A DNA stretch of 10,858 nucleotides, taken from positions 1 to 10,858 of the forward strand of contig PCTP01000110.1 of assembly GCA_002770795.1 (NCBI GenBank), given 5' to 3'. Below the pieces are notes generated by a model. That model made no database searches and was not told where the DNA came from. It worked only from the letters and a program-made list of their open reading frames with translations. This document shows positions 1 through 6,789 of this stretch, in pieces (the first letter of the stretch is position 1; every line of letters begins with the position of its first letter). Position numbers and translations under genes: made by a program. Source of the DNA: Gammaproteobacteria bacterium CG22_combo_CG10-13_8_21_14_all_40_8. Lineage in GTDB: Bacteria > Pseudomonadota > Gammaproteobacteria > Enterobacterales > GCA-002770795.

Positions 1-587
1 TTTAAAACTTCATGATCATAGGTATCATCAAAAAGCACCACTTCACCTTCTTTCCAATGTAAAATTTGATCATCCACTCGAATCCAAACTTTCTCCCAGT
101 CTGTCGGTACTTTTAACCCTAGATGTGCACGAATAACTGCTCGGGTGGGACCTTTATGAGGGGGAATATGGTAATGCGGAGCCAAGATAGAAAACATAGC
201 GGTTCTCATACCTGGTAAAGCATCTAGCACAGCCGCTGTTTCAGGACATAATTCACAATTATCATCCACTCTTTTACCGTAAACGTAAAATGCAAAGGTT
301 TTCCAGTTGTTTCCTTTTGATATACGCCTTTGATCTGGAGATAATTGATGAAAAGTTGGAATGTCTTCAGGATGCTCTAATAAACTATCCAACTCCTTGC
401 GGATTTGAGTATAAGCCCCTTCTAATTGCTCTACCCAAGGGAACTCTGAGTTAGCAATAACCGGTGTGGTACTCACTAAAGAATGACGACCTTGAAATCC
501 CCCCACCCATCGTAAAAAATGTTTAGCCACCGTTTTAGCGCTACGCCGCCACAAAGGCATATCTTTTTGATCGGATGTTGCTGTCAT
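1..587 (-). CDS. Aspartyl/asparaginyl beta-hydroxylase-type Fe(II)/2-oxoglutarate dioxygenase (C-terminus off the left edge)
   Basis: My reverse translation from the ATG at 587 gives about 195 residues with no stop, so the gene continues beyond base 1. It matches the aspartyl/asparaginyl beta-hydroxylase family (AspH/LpxO type). Visible motifs are EFPWVEQLE (about 48-56), a CPET block (114-117), PHYHIPPHKGP (137-147), the RAHLGL strand and FDDTYDHEV (186-194). In this family one His of the PHxGP block and the His of DDxxxHE bind iron; here these would be H144 and H192. The 2-oxoglutarate-binding Arg that normally follows the second His lies outside the window. Family members hydroxylate Asp/Asn side chains or lipid A acyl chains; the substrate here cannot be told. 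No membrane anchor is seen at the N-terminus. It lies 57 bases downstream of a kinase-like gene on the same strand and could be the last gene of that transcription unit. Confidence 0.85.
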   Translation of the reverse strand, partial: MTATSDQKDMPLWRRSAKTVAKHFLRWVGGFQGRHSLVSTTPVIANSEFPWVEQLEGAYTQIRKELDSLLEHPEDIPTFHQLSPDQRRISKGNNWKTFAFYVYGKRVDDNCELCPETAAVLDALPGMRTAMFSILAPHYHIPPHKGPTRAVIRAHLGLKVPTDWEKVWIRVDDQILHWKEGEVVLFDDTYDHEVL

Positions 588-644
588 AGTGATGAGAAAC
601 CCTTTTATAAATGAAGTCTAATAGATGATTTTAATGCTTTTAGG

Positions 645-1358
645 TTACAGACTATGAATCGCCTTAAGAGCCGCCGCCAAAACTTGTTCGTAAGGTGCTC
701 GCGCGTCAATATCACAAACCTGAGCCCCATTAAAATTTAGTTGAGGCATTACAAATATTTTCTCTGTTAATTCTATAATGTCATGATCTGGTTTACGCGA
801 ATAGGCTGTAGAAGGGTCGATATTCAAGCGGATCACCAAAGCTGGTTTTTGTTTGGCCATCCAGTTATAGAGTTTTTGTTCCTTGGCGGCGAGTTTGCGC
901 ACCAGCCAATTATCGGTACGATTGGCTGTTAACCCAGGACCGTCAAAATGAAACCCAGGGATCTCTGCCTGAGGATATCGATCCGCAATGACCTGAATCC
1001 CTTTTTTGGATAATCTCATTACTCGAAGAAGCTGTACCGCTCGATACAATGACAATAAATACATCACAATGGCCGTGCCTGTTCCCGGTAATTTTTTCTT
1101 CATATCCTGAGCACGGGAAGCTTTGACCGCTAGATATTTCTCAAGCCTAACACCCACGAAAGGGAACTGTTTGATTTTATCACCCATCTCTCCAGAAACT
1201 AACCCAAGATAACGTCTTTCTGCACGTCCTTGGCCTTTCAAGTTAGCCAGTAAATCTGCTGTTAATGTAGATTTACCCGTACCATCACAGCCCACCACAG
1301 CAAAAACCCCAGACAATAAAGTAGAATGCTCAATGTTTTGAGGTTTAGATGAGGACAT
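645..1358 (-). CDS. P-loop kinase, thymidylate-kinase-like, paralog 1
   Basis: A 237-residue protein of the thymidylate-kinase-like P-loop superfamily. It has a Walker A loop GCDGTGKST (23-31) after a hydrophobic strand, a DRYP motif (126-129) where thymidylate kinases carry their DR(Y/F/W) substrate-side motif, an RLNID strand (177-181) and an RKPDH motif (188-192) in the lid position. Length fits the family (about 200-240). It should phosphorylate a small molecule with ATP in the cytoplasm. The middle region (50-120), rich in Lys/Arg with a YLG motif, differs from housekeeping Tmk, so I do not assign dTMP as substrate. The ATG at 1358 has only a weak ribosome binding site. It is a tandem paralog of the gene at 1435-2166, 76 bases upstream, and of the one at 3388-4113. 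The DRYPQAEIPGF and LNFNGAQ blocks are shared with the neighbour, pointing to local duplication. Confidence 0.72.
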   Translation of the reverse strand: MSSSKPQNIEHSTLLSGVFAVVGCDGTGKSTLTADLLANLKGQGRAERRYLGLVSGEMGDKIKQFPFVGVRLEKYLAVKASRAQDMKKKLPGTGTAIVMYLLSLYRAVQLLRVMRLSKKGIQVIADRYPQAEIPGFHFDGPGLTANRTDNWLVRKLAAKEQKLYNWMAKQKPALVIRLNIDPSTAYSRKPDHDIIELTEKIFVMPQLNFNGAQVCDIDARAPYEQVLAAALKAIHSL

Positions 1359-1434
1359 GTGGAAGCTCGATCAAGATAATGGACAACTTATTGATCCATA
1401 AAGGTATCACATTTGTCATAAAAAGTTAATAATT

Positions 1435-2166
1435 TTAAACTGAATGAACTATTTTCAAGGCTTCTGCTACAGCTTGTGAAGCGGATTCCAATACCTTTTC
1501 GTAAGGGCTTGTGCTATCTAATTCTAATATCTGAGCACCATTAAAATTCAATCTGGGAATAACAGTAGTTTTTTGCTGTAGCATGGTAAGTTTATGGTCT
1601 GGCTTACGCGCATGAGCTGTTTCGGCATCTATATTAAGTCTGATTAACAAGGTCGGGACATAACTTGCCATCCATTGATAAAGACGTAATTCTCTCTTGA
1701 TTAACTTTTTAATTAACCATCTATCTGCTGTTAACGCACCAAGACCAGTCCCATCAAAATAAAAGCCTGGGATCTCTGCCTGAGGGTAGCGATCCGTAAT
1801 AATCATCGTCCCCTTTCGAGCCAGCTTCAACATACGGCGGAATTTATGGGCTCGCCAAACTGACAACAAATAAATCACCAATACAGTGAGATTATCGGGA
1901 CTTGAACTTTTTTTATTGTGAGCATTCTTGGCTTTTTTATCCAAGAAACGTCCTAATGGTGAGCCAATGACTGGTAGCTCTTTGATCCATTGACCAATAT
2001 TGCCAGAGGATTGCCCCAAGTAGATTAGCTCAGTGGTATGGCGAGCATGAAATTTAGAATATAAGTCGCCCGTCAATGTTGACTTCCCAGATCCATCGCA
2101 GCCTATAACAGCGATCACTTTTGACAGAATTTTTTTTGATGGTTTATCTAATGATTTTTTTAACAT
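1435..2166 (-). CDS. P-loop kinase, thymidylate-kinase-like, paralog 2
   Basis: A 243-residue paralog of the flanking kinase-like genes. Walker A is GCDGSGKST (22-30), DRYP at 125-128, RLNID at 176-180 and RKPDH at 187-191, so all catalytic-looking elements of paralog 1 are kept. The N-terminal ten residues are Lys-rich and differ from paralog 1. The ATG at 2166 follows GAGAGAATAA, a plausible ribosome binding site. The gene begins only 14 bases after the stop of the CHAD-like gene (2181-3011) on the same strand, so the two are almost certainly co-transcribed. This is the tightest kinase/CHAD-like linkage in the window. The molecular substrate is unknown; nucleotide monophosphate, a sugar or a polyphosphate-related substrate are all conceivable, and only the P-loop kinase fold is well supported. 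Confidence 0.72.
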   Translation of the reverse strand: MLKKSLDKPSKKILSKVIAVIGCDGSGKSTLTGDLYSKFHARHTTELIYLGQSSGNIGQWIKELPVIGSPLGRFLDKKAKNAHNKKSSSPDNLTVLVIYLLSVWRAHKFRRMLKLARKGTMIITDRYPQAEIPGFYFDGTGLGALTADRWLIKKLIKRELRLYQWMASYVPTLLIRLNIDAETAHARKPDHKLTMLQQKTTVIPRLNFNGAQILELDSTSPYEKVLESASQAVAEALKIVHSV

Positions 2167-2180
2167 TTATTCTCTCAAAG

Positions 2181-3011
2181 TCACAATGGTAGTGAATAAC
2201 AATCAACATATACCATCAACCGCTCTTTAATCTCAATAGGCATATCTATTGTTTCTAAATAATACTGGCTGACTTTTTCAAATTTTCTCAAAATCAACTC
2301 ATCATGCATATTTCCCATTAATCCATTGATGGTACTGAGATAGCGAAATATTCTCATGTGCTCTGCAGAAGGATAAAGTACCATCAAATTACTATACAGT
2401 GAAACCTGTCTGCTAACCACTTTACGCATATCATGGAATTGTTTGCTGGTAATCTTTTCTTGAAACAAATGCGTGCGTAAAAAAATAATATCCGAAATAA
2501 TGAAATCTCTGACTCCATCAACAGTACTCAAGGGTAATTGATGAAGTATGCGAGTAGATAACTTATATAAATGCTTCCATAAGAACAATCTTACTAACAA
2601 TGCAAAAATGACGGTGTAGTTTTTTTTACTATTTTTAAATGCATCTTGAAGATTTCCCATCAAACCAGTTAAAAACTGAAAAAGCATAGTATAATGATGT
2701 TGTTTTCCAAAAATAGCACAGGCAAATCTAAGGTGTTTACATTTGGCTCTTATGTATTTAAATCTAAGTTTTTCAATGTCATCAAGTATTCCAATTTGGT
2801 ATGTTTTTTTGACAATCTTCACCAATTTATCTCGCTCAACACCATCTTCCCATAATTGTAAGCAGATTTGAAAACATTGCTCAATTTGCCCTTGGTCATA
2901 ATCCAGATTAATTGAGGTAGGAGCCTCAGCAGTTAAGTCGATATTATCATCAGCCAGAATAGCTTCAAAAAGAGTATCGCATTGTTCCATGGTAAATATT
3001 TTTTTATTCAT
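2181..3011 (-). CDS. CHAD-like helical protein, copy 1
   Basis: A 276-residue, probably all-helical soluble protein with no signal peptide. It holds two similar halves. One carries a KHLRF stretch followed about 20 residues later by LMGNLQD (about 92-122). The other has FHDMRK followed by LMGNMHD (about 192-237). A basic, His/Arg-containing helix followed by a GxLxD helix is the layout of CHAD domains (conserved histidine alpha-helical domain), which bind inorganic polyphosphate. The match is by motif only and is moderately sure. I chose the ATG at 3011 because an AAGG ribosome binding site lies 10 bases upstream; the TTG at 3020 would sit only 2 bases from it. A TATAAT-like -10 lies at 3093-3098 (minus) without a good -35. 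It is clearly homologous to the protein at 4492-5358 and is followed after 14 bases by kinase paralog 2. Confidence 0.6.
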   Translation of the reverse strand: MNKKIFTMEQCDTLFEAILADDNIDLTAEAPTSINLDYDQGQIEQCFQICLQLWEDGVERDKLVKIVKKTYQIGILDDIEKLRFKYIRAKCKHLRFACAIFGKQHHYTMLFQFLTGLMGNLQDAFKNSKKNYTVIFALLVRLFLWKHLYKLSTRILHQLPLSTVDGVRDFIISDIIFLRTHLFQEKITSKQFHDMRKVVSRQVSLYSNLMVLYPSAEHMRIFRYLSTINGLMGNMHDELILRKFEKVSQYYLETIDMPIEIKERLMVYVDCYSLPL

Positions 3012-3154
3012 TTCATACAAGCCTTATTAAGCCAACAGGCAATACTTTAAGGACAAGGGTAATTTAAAAAAACCTTTATAAATTCACAACAAATTATAAC
3101 TAAAAAAACATATTTTAAACTCAACTTATTTTATAACGCAGCGCCAACTAACAA

Positions 3155-3290
3155 GTGCAAGTCAGCAGAAGTAAATATAACCCGATAACCGAAAATGAAC
3201 GATACCAGATTTGGTCAGATTTGAAAGCAGGATTTAGTGTTTCTCAAATTACAGAGAATTTGGGGCGAAGTAAAAGTTCGATTTACCCTG
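3155..3290 (+). pseudogene. IS30-family transposase remnant (N-terminal helix-turn-helix only)
   Basis: Reading from a GTG at 3155 on the plus strand gives a short peptide containing ITENERYQIW, LKAGFSVSQI and LGRSKSSIY. This is the hallmark N-terminal DNA-binding domain of IS30-family transposases (family pattern: LTxxERxxI, GxSxxxIAxxLxRSxSTIxRE). The match breaks right after SSIY, where the expected RE(I/L) is PDI. The catalytic DDE part is absent, so this is a dead fragment of a much longer gene. No terminal inverted repeats or target duplications could be assigned. Confidence 0.7.
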
Positions 3291-3292
3291 AT

Positions 3293-3321
3293 ATACCCGT
3301 GATACCTGAAAATACGGGTAT
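3293..3321. repeat. 8-bp perfect hairpin at the edge of the IS30 remnant
   Basis: ATACCCGT (3293-3300) and ACGGGTAT (3314-3321) are perfect inverted copies around a 13-base loop. No strong T-run follows on either strand, so a classical terminator is doubtful. It sits where homology to the IS30 transposase stops and may be a leftover element end. Confidence 0.4.
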
Positions 3322-3387
3322 CAGTCTATTTTGAATAATGCCAAAGAGTCTCATTTATAGAAACTCGATGAATCATTTGAGAAATCG

Positions 3388-4113
3388 CTATACTTTTGAG
3401 TGAAATCCTTTTTTTTCAAGCGTGTTTGACACTGCAGCCTTAACGTCTGCCAAAACATTAACCAAGGGCTGAACGGTGTTAATATCTACGATCGGGGCAT
3501 TTTTAAACTTAAGTAATGGTGTGATGTTAATTTTATTTTGCAATAGTTCACGCTCATGATCAGGCTTTCTTGCACAGGCTGTATCTATATCTACATTGAG
3601 ACGAATAACAAGATCGGGTTCAAAGCTTGTCATCCATTCAAATGCTGCATATTCTTTTCTAATCAGTCTTTGTACTAAGCTACTAGCCAGCGCATTTTGG
3701 ATGAAGGAGGGGCCATCATAAGCCTTAGGGTAATCTAGTTGTGGGAATCGATCAGCGATGATAATAAATCCCTGATTCCTTAATTTAAGCATTTTTTTAA
3801 ACCGTCTTACTCGTCGTAGCGTAAAAGCATACATCACCAGAGCAGGAAGAAAGATTGGTGCTTTATTTTGTGCCTGCGCTTTATTGACGGAAGAAACTTT
3901 ACGCGCAATCAATGAGCCAAGCATTTTTCCTACTAAGGGTAGATTACTGAGAGTGCGACCTACGTTTCCTTGTTGTTTCCCTAGGTGCACAGCCGCAGCA
4001 TCGCCATAAAGAGTTACCCATTTTGCAATCTGCTCGCAGACAGTGGATTTCCCTGAACCATCACAGCCAATAATGGCAATAATTGGCGCTGTAGATACCG
4101 TGCTTTTTGTCAT
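3388..4113 (-). CDS. P-loop kinase, thymidylate-kinase-like, paralog 3
   Basis: A 241-residue third member of the local kinase family. Walker A is GCDGSGKST (16-24), the substrate-side motif is DRFP (121-124) and the RLNVD and RKPDH (182-186) elements are kept. The stretch after DRFP (QLDYPKAYDGP) diverges from the AEIPGF(H/Y)FDG of paralogs 1 and 2, and HLG replaces YLG, so this is the most distant of the three. The ATG at 4113 is preceded by AGGG about 9 bases away. It is transcribed divergently from the second CHAD-like gene, with a repeat-bearing spacer between them. The same kinase-next-to-CHAD-like pairing therefore appears a second time in a different orientation. Product and substrate are unknown beyond the kinase fold. 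Confidence 0.7.
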   Translation of the reverse strand: MTKSTVSTAPIIAIIGCDGSGKSTVCEQIAKWVTLYGDAAAVHLGKQQGNVGRTLSNLPLVGKMLGSLIARKVSSVNKAQAQNKAPIFLPALVMYAFTLRRVRRFKKMLKLRNQGFIIIADRFPQLDYPKAYDGPSFIQNALASSLVQRLIRKEYAAFEWMTSFEPDLVIRLNVDIDTACARKPDHERELLQNKINITPLLKFKNAPIVDINTVQPLVNVLADVKAAVSNTLEKKGFHSKV

Positions 4114-4146
4114 AAAATATACCCTGTTGCTATTTTAGGTAATTTA

Positions 4147-4206
4147 GTCACTCAAAGCTGTTCTTTATGATCTGAGTATGATCTGAGTCAGTATGATCTG
4201 AGTGAC
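4147..4206. repeat. Three TATGATCTGAG repeats inside an 8-bp inverted repeat
   Basis: TATGATCTGAG occurs exactly at 4166-4176, 4177-4187 and 4192-4202, the last offset by a 4-base TCAG insert. GTCACTCA (4147-4154) and TGAGTGAC (4199-4206) are perfect inverted copies at the outer edges. Lying just upstream of kinase paralog 3 and within the divergent spacer, the cluster could be a regulator-binding array; this role is inference from position and periodicity. Confidence 0.6.
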
Positions 4207-4348
4207 AGGCTGATTTTTTTGACGACTTTCTCTCTTATCGACCAATGTAAGAGGAAGGTAAAAGAAAGTCAACTTATTAGAATTGCTAAGTATAACAGTC
4301 TGTTATATATTTTTCATATAGAAAACAACGCGCTATCCTTAAATTACC

Positions 4349-4383
4349 GTGCGACTTCAAAATTATTCATTTTGAGGTCGCAC
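4349..4383 (+). repeat. 15-bp stem, 5-base loop hairpin
   Basis: Bases 4349-4363 pair with 4369-4383. The arms read GTGCGAC(T/C)TCAAAAT and ATTTTGAGGTCGCAC, with one difference that becomes a G-U pair only in plus-strand RNA. No T-run follows on the plus strand, so it is not an obvious intrinsic terminator. It might be a small mobile-element remnant or a structured leader, upstream of the proposed promoter. Confidence 0.5.
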
Positions 4384-4414
4384 CCGTTTAATTATATAAA
4401 AATCAAAAATCTTA

Positions 4415-4444
4415 TTGGTTCCTTAACAAGAATTGAAGGATAAT
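4415..4444 (+). promoter_or_regulatory. Candidate sigma-70 promoter for the second CHAD-like gene
   Basis: TTGGTT (4415-4420) and GATAAT (4439-4444) are separated by 18 bases, a reasonable -35/-10 pair. Transcription would begin near 4451, about 40 bases before the proposed start codon. Assigned by eye only. Confidence 0.3.
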
Positions 4445-4491
4445 GAGGTAAATTCAGCCTTTTTTCACTTATAGCAGAATAGGATTAACCT

Positions 4492-5358
4492 CTGAATACT
4501 CTAATTGAACCAACACAACCCCTAGAAAATGATTTCACAGAATCACAGTGTAATGCGCTTTTTGCAGCGGTATTGGTTCATGATGATATCGATCTATCTG
4601 CTGAATTAACCCATACTATCCATTTTGATTATACACAAGAGCAGTTGAATAGCTGTTTTAGAATTTGTTTTGAATTATGGAAACAAGGCGTTGAAAGGGG
4701 GACATTGGATAGACTGCTTGAAAGGATTCAAAAAGTGAGATATTTATCCGAGGAGGAACAACTTAGTTACAAACACATAAGAGCTAAATTAAAACACCTC
4801 AGATTTGCTTTCATCGTGCTCGATAAAAAGCATAAATACCCCTGGATCTTTCATGCAACAATTGCGTTGATGGGAAACCTACAGGATGTTTTGAAAAACA
4901 AAAAGCACAACGCCATTAGTCGTTTTGCTTTTCTTGTTCGCTTTTTTACAACTAAGCCTATTTATGCTTTAAGTTTAAGAGCGTTAAAACAATTTACCCC
5001 CTGTACACCTGAATCATTTCAAATCTATGTAAATAATGAAATTGAATTTATCAGAAAACATCTTTCAAAGGGCGCTGTAACCAGCAAAGAGTTTCATGAA
5101 ATGCGTAAGGTCATTAGCAGGCAAGTTGCACTCTATGATAATTTAAAAACACTCTATCCTTGTAGTTATCATCGAGATGTATCTCGTTTTTTAAGTACTA
5201 TTAATGGGTTAATGGGAAATCTGCATGATGAATTAATAACAAAAAAACTCAATAAAGCTCAAGATTATTATTTAGACACTTTCAGAATTCCTGATAAAAT
5301 TTTTTGTAGATTACAAGTGTTGGTTAATAAATACCTAGATAAAACGATTTATCCATAG
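4492..5358 (+). CDS. CHAD-like helical protein, copy 2 (probable CTG start)
   Basis: A paralog of the protein at 2181-3011, about 288 residues from the proposed start. It shares YKHIRAKLKHLRF then LMGNLQD in the first half, and FHEMRK then LSTINGLMGNLHDELI in the second, which is the CHAD-like two-repeat layout. The first ATG/GTG/TTG-type start in frame is a TTG at 4573. However, the in-frame sequence before it (FTESQCNALFAAVL) aligns with FTMEQCDTLFEAIL of copy 1, so that start is too short. The frame opens after a stop at 4486-4488. The codon matching the ATG of copy 1 is CTG at 4492, seven bases after AGGA (4481-4484). I therefore place the start there, either as true CTG initiation or as a mutated ATG. 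It is divergent from kinase paralog 3. Soluble, no signal peptide. Polyphosphate binding is inferred from the domain only. Confidence 0.6.
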   Translation: MNTLIEPTQPLENDFTESQCNALFAAVLVHDDIDLSAELTHTIHFDYTQEQLNSCFRICFELWKQGVERGTLDRLLERIQKVRYLSEEEQLSYKHIRAKLKHLRFAFIVLDKKHKYPWIFHATIALMGNLQDVLKNKKHNAISRFAFLVRFFTTKPIYALSLRALKQFTPCTPESFQIYVNNEIEFIRKHLSKGAVTSKEFHEMRKVISRQVALYDNLKTLYPCSYHRDVSRFLSTINGLMGNLHDELITKKLNKAQDYYLDTFRIPDKIFCRLQVLVNKYLDKTIYP

Positions 5359-5402
5359 ACATAAGCACCACAATAAAATATCAAGATTGACTAAAACTCA
5401 TT

Positions 5403-6671
5403 CTACTGATCTGCCAACCATGAGGCTAAAACAGCAGAAACATTAGGATTACTGAGTAAATCCATATGAGTGCAGTTCGAAATAATTTTGAAATTTCCTT
5501 CAGGGTATTCGAGCTGATATTGTTTATTTTTATGTTGCCCTAAAGCACTTTTAAGACTCACTAACCCATCCCCTAAGAATTCATCTGTCATCCATTTATT
5601 TATTTTAGATCTAGGATAATTGCCTTTCACTGCAGCCAGTTGATAACAATTAACGCCTTGAGGTAGAGGAATGGGTTGGCGCTTATCGCATTCAACAAAA
5701 AATTCATCTTGGTGGTTTTCTTCCAAGTTCCAATCTTGTTCAATAAGATTGCCATAGCGCAAATCTGTAATACCCGCGCTTCTCATATTAGCCAAGACAC
5801 CAAGAGGACGGCTATAGGAATTCGTATTCAGCAATTGGTGAACTTTATGACCAACTCTTTCCCAGACAGAACCATGATGAGGCGTCCCTAGGCAAATAAA
5901 TTTTTCAACATGCTTTATCCAATTTAGAGATTGTTGCTGCGCGTAATAACACGCACTTCTTGTCACCAAACCGCCCATGCTATGAGCTAAAATAGACAGC
6001 TGTAATGAGGAAATACCAAGTCGATTAGTATCAAAGTGTTCCTGTTGCCAGCAAAAAAACTTTTCCAATAATGAAGCCAATATTTGACCATTTTCTGAAA
6101 TATGCAATCCACTATTATACTGTAAATAAACGACTTCACACCCGATCGTTTCGGCTAAATACTCTCCATGATCATACCCTTCAACATGCCATTGCTGATC
6201 ATTCATACAAAGTCCATGAACCAGCAGTAAAATTTTCCCTTGGGATTTTTTTAACAAAGAGATCCACGCTTGCTGTGTCATTTCTTGTCCATCTTTTCTC
6301 AATTGCATAGAAATGGCCAGAGCATTTTTAGTCTGATGCAAATAATCCCCACAAATGCCATTTAGTACAGATTTGGTATTAGGGTTTATCAAAGCACCCA
6401 TTGCTTCAGGTGATTGTTCTATCAAAGAGCGTAAAACCATGCCTAGAGCGACTTCAGAATGCTTGGATAAGGCGCGAATACTATTGTAAACGAATCGGCT
6501 AACACCTTGAGTTTGCTCCTTTTTTTTGGCCAATTTATTCAATCCTAGCCTGCTATACACTTGATAGTTTATGCGAGCATGGATCCTCTCCACAACAGTT
6601 GTCATGGAAATCACTGCTTTGGCTGTTAGGGATAAGCTTGCCTTTATCTCCTCAAAAACAAATGGACACAC
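5403..6671 (-). CDS. Alpha/beta-hydrolase (PGAP1/lipase-like esterase)
   Basis: A 422-residue alpha/beta-hydrolase. LLLVHGLCMND (148-158) provides the oxyanion-hole HG strand. LAHSMGGLV (228-236) is the nucleophile elbow with Ser231. LGTPHHGS (261-268) and RSAGITDLRYG (297-307) are typical of lipase-like, PGAP1-type esterases. D368 in DGLVS and H402 in THMDLL are the likely remaining triad members, so the enzyme looks intact. The substrate is unknown; an ester or lipid is expected. No signal peptide or membrane segment is obvious. The GTG at 6671 is preferred because GAGG lies 8 bases upstream and because the segment up to VVERIHARI resembles the N-terminus I recall for related hydrolases. 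The ATG at 6605 is the alternative and lacks a ribosome binding site. It converges with the second CHAD-like gene, with a 44-base gap. Confidence 0.82.
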   Translation of the reverse strand: MCPFVFEEIKASLSLTAKAVISMTTVVERIHARINYQVYSRLGLNKLAKKKEQTQGVSRFVYNSIRALSKHSEVALGMVLRSLIEQSPEAMGALINPNTKSVLNGICGDYLHQTKNALAISMQLRKDGQEMTQQAWISLLKKSQGKILLLVHGLCMNDQQWHVEGYDHGEYLAETIGCEVVYLQYNSGLHISENGQILASLLEKFFCWQQEHFDTNRLGISSLQLSILAHSMGGLVTRSACYYAQQQSLNWIKHVEKFICLGTPHHGSVWERVGHKVHQLLNTNSYSRPLGVLANMRSAGITDLRYGNLIEQDWNLEENHQDEFFVECDKRQPIPLPQGVNCYQLAAVKGNYPRSKINKWMTDEFLGDGLVSLKSALGQHKNKQYQLEYPEGNFKIISNCTHMDLLSNPNVSAVLASWLADQ

Positions 6672-6716
6672 ACTTTAAACCTCATTTTAAACCTTCTAGC
6701 TAATATACGACTAAAC

Positions 6717-6789
6717 CCTCTGTGTTCTCTGTGGTTCATTGATCTTTAAAAAACTATTTTACCACCGAGGACACAGAGAACACCGAGAA
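6717..6789. repeat. Inverted repeat built from 9-bp CTCTGTGTT-type units
   Basis: The right arm has three tandem 9-mers: CACCGAGGA (6763-6771), CACAGAGAA (6772-6780) and CACCGAGAA (6781-6789). The left arm (6718-6733) carries the complementary sequence CTCTGTGTTCTCTGTG, matching 6772-6787 at 15 of 16 positions. The loop is 38 bases. It lies in the 256-base gap between the hydrolase and the truncated reductase, which is otherwise AT-rich without a gene. Confidence 0.65.

Larger units (their letters stand above)
3012..3387. other. Intergenic region between the two kinase/CHAD-like sets
   Basis: This 376-base stretch separates the gene at 2181-3011 from kinase paralog 3 and contains no intact gene. 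Its left third (3040-3120) is very AT-rich and holds a TATAAT (minus, 3098 to 3093) that could be the -10 of the promoter for the CHAD-like gene, giving a leader of roughly 80 bases. The middle holds the IS30-type transposase remnant, and an 8-bp hairpin follows it. Nothing else is recognisable. Confidence 0.5.
4114..4491. other. Divergent intergenic region with repeats
   Basis: This 378-base spacer lies between kinase paralog 3 (minus) and the second CHAD-like gene (plus). It holds three copies of an 11-bp word inside an 8-bp inverted repeat, a 15-bp hairpin, and a plausible plus-strand promoter, each listed separately. A 74-codon open frame starting with TTG at 4219 has no homology I recognise and no properly spaced ribosome binding site, and it runs through the hairpin; I do not call it a gene. 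Confidence 0.5.

Noticed and set aside
4219..4443. 74-codon plus-strand open frame between kinase paralog 3 and CHAD-like copy 2
   Set aside because: TTG start without a well-placed ribosome binding site, no recognisable homology, and it runs through a 15-bp hairpin that better explains part of the sequence.
5676..5891. 71-codon plus-strand open frame inside the hydrolase gene
   Set aside because: Antisense to a region carrying clear alpha/beta-hydrolase motifs.
6071..6310. 79-codon plus-strand open frame inside the hydrolase gene
   Set aside because: Antisense to the conserved VHGLCMND region of the hydrolase; no independent support.
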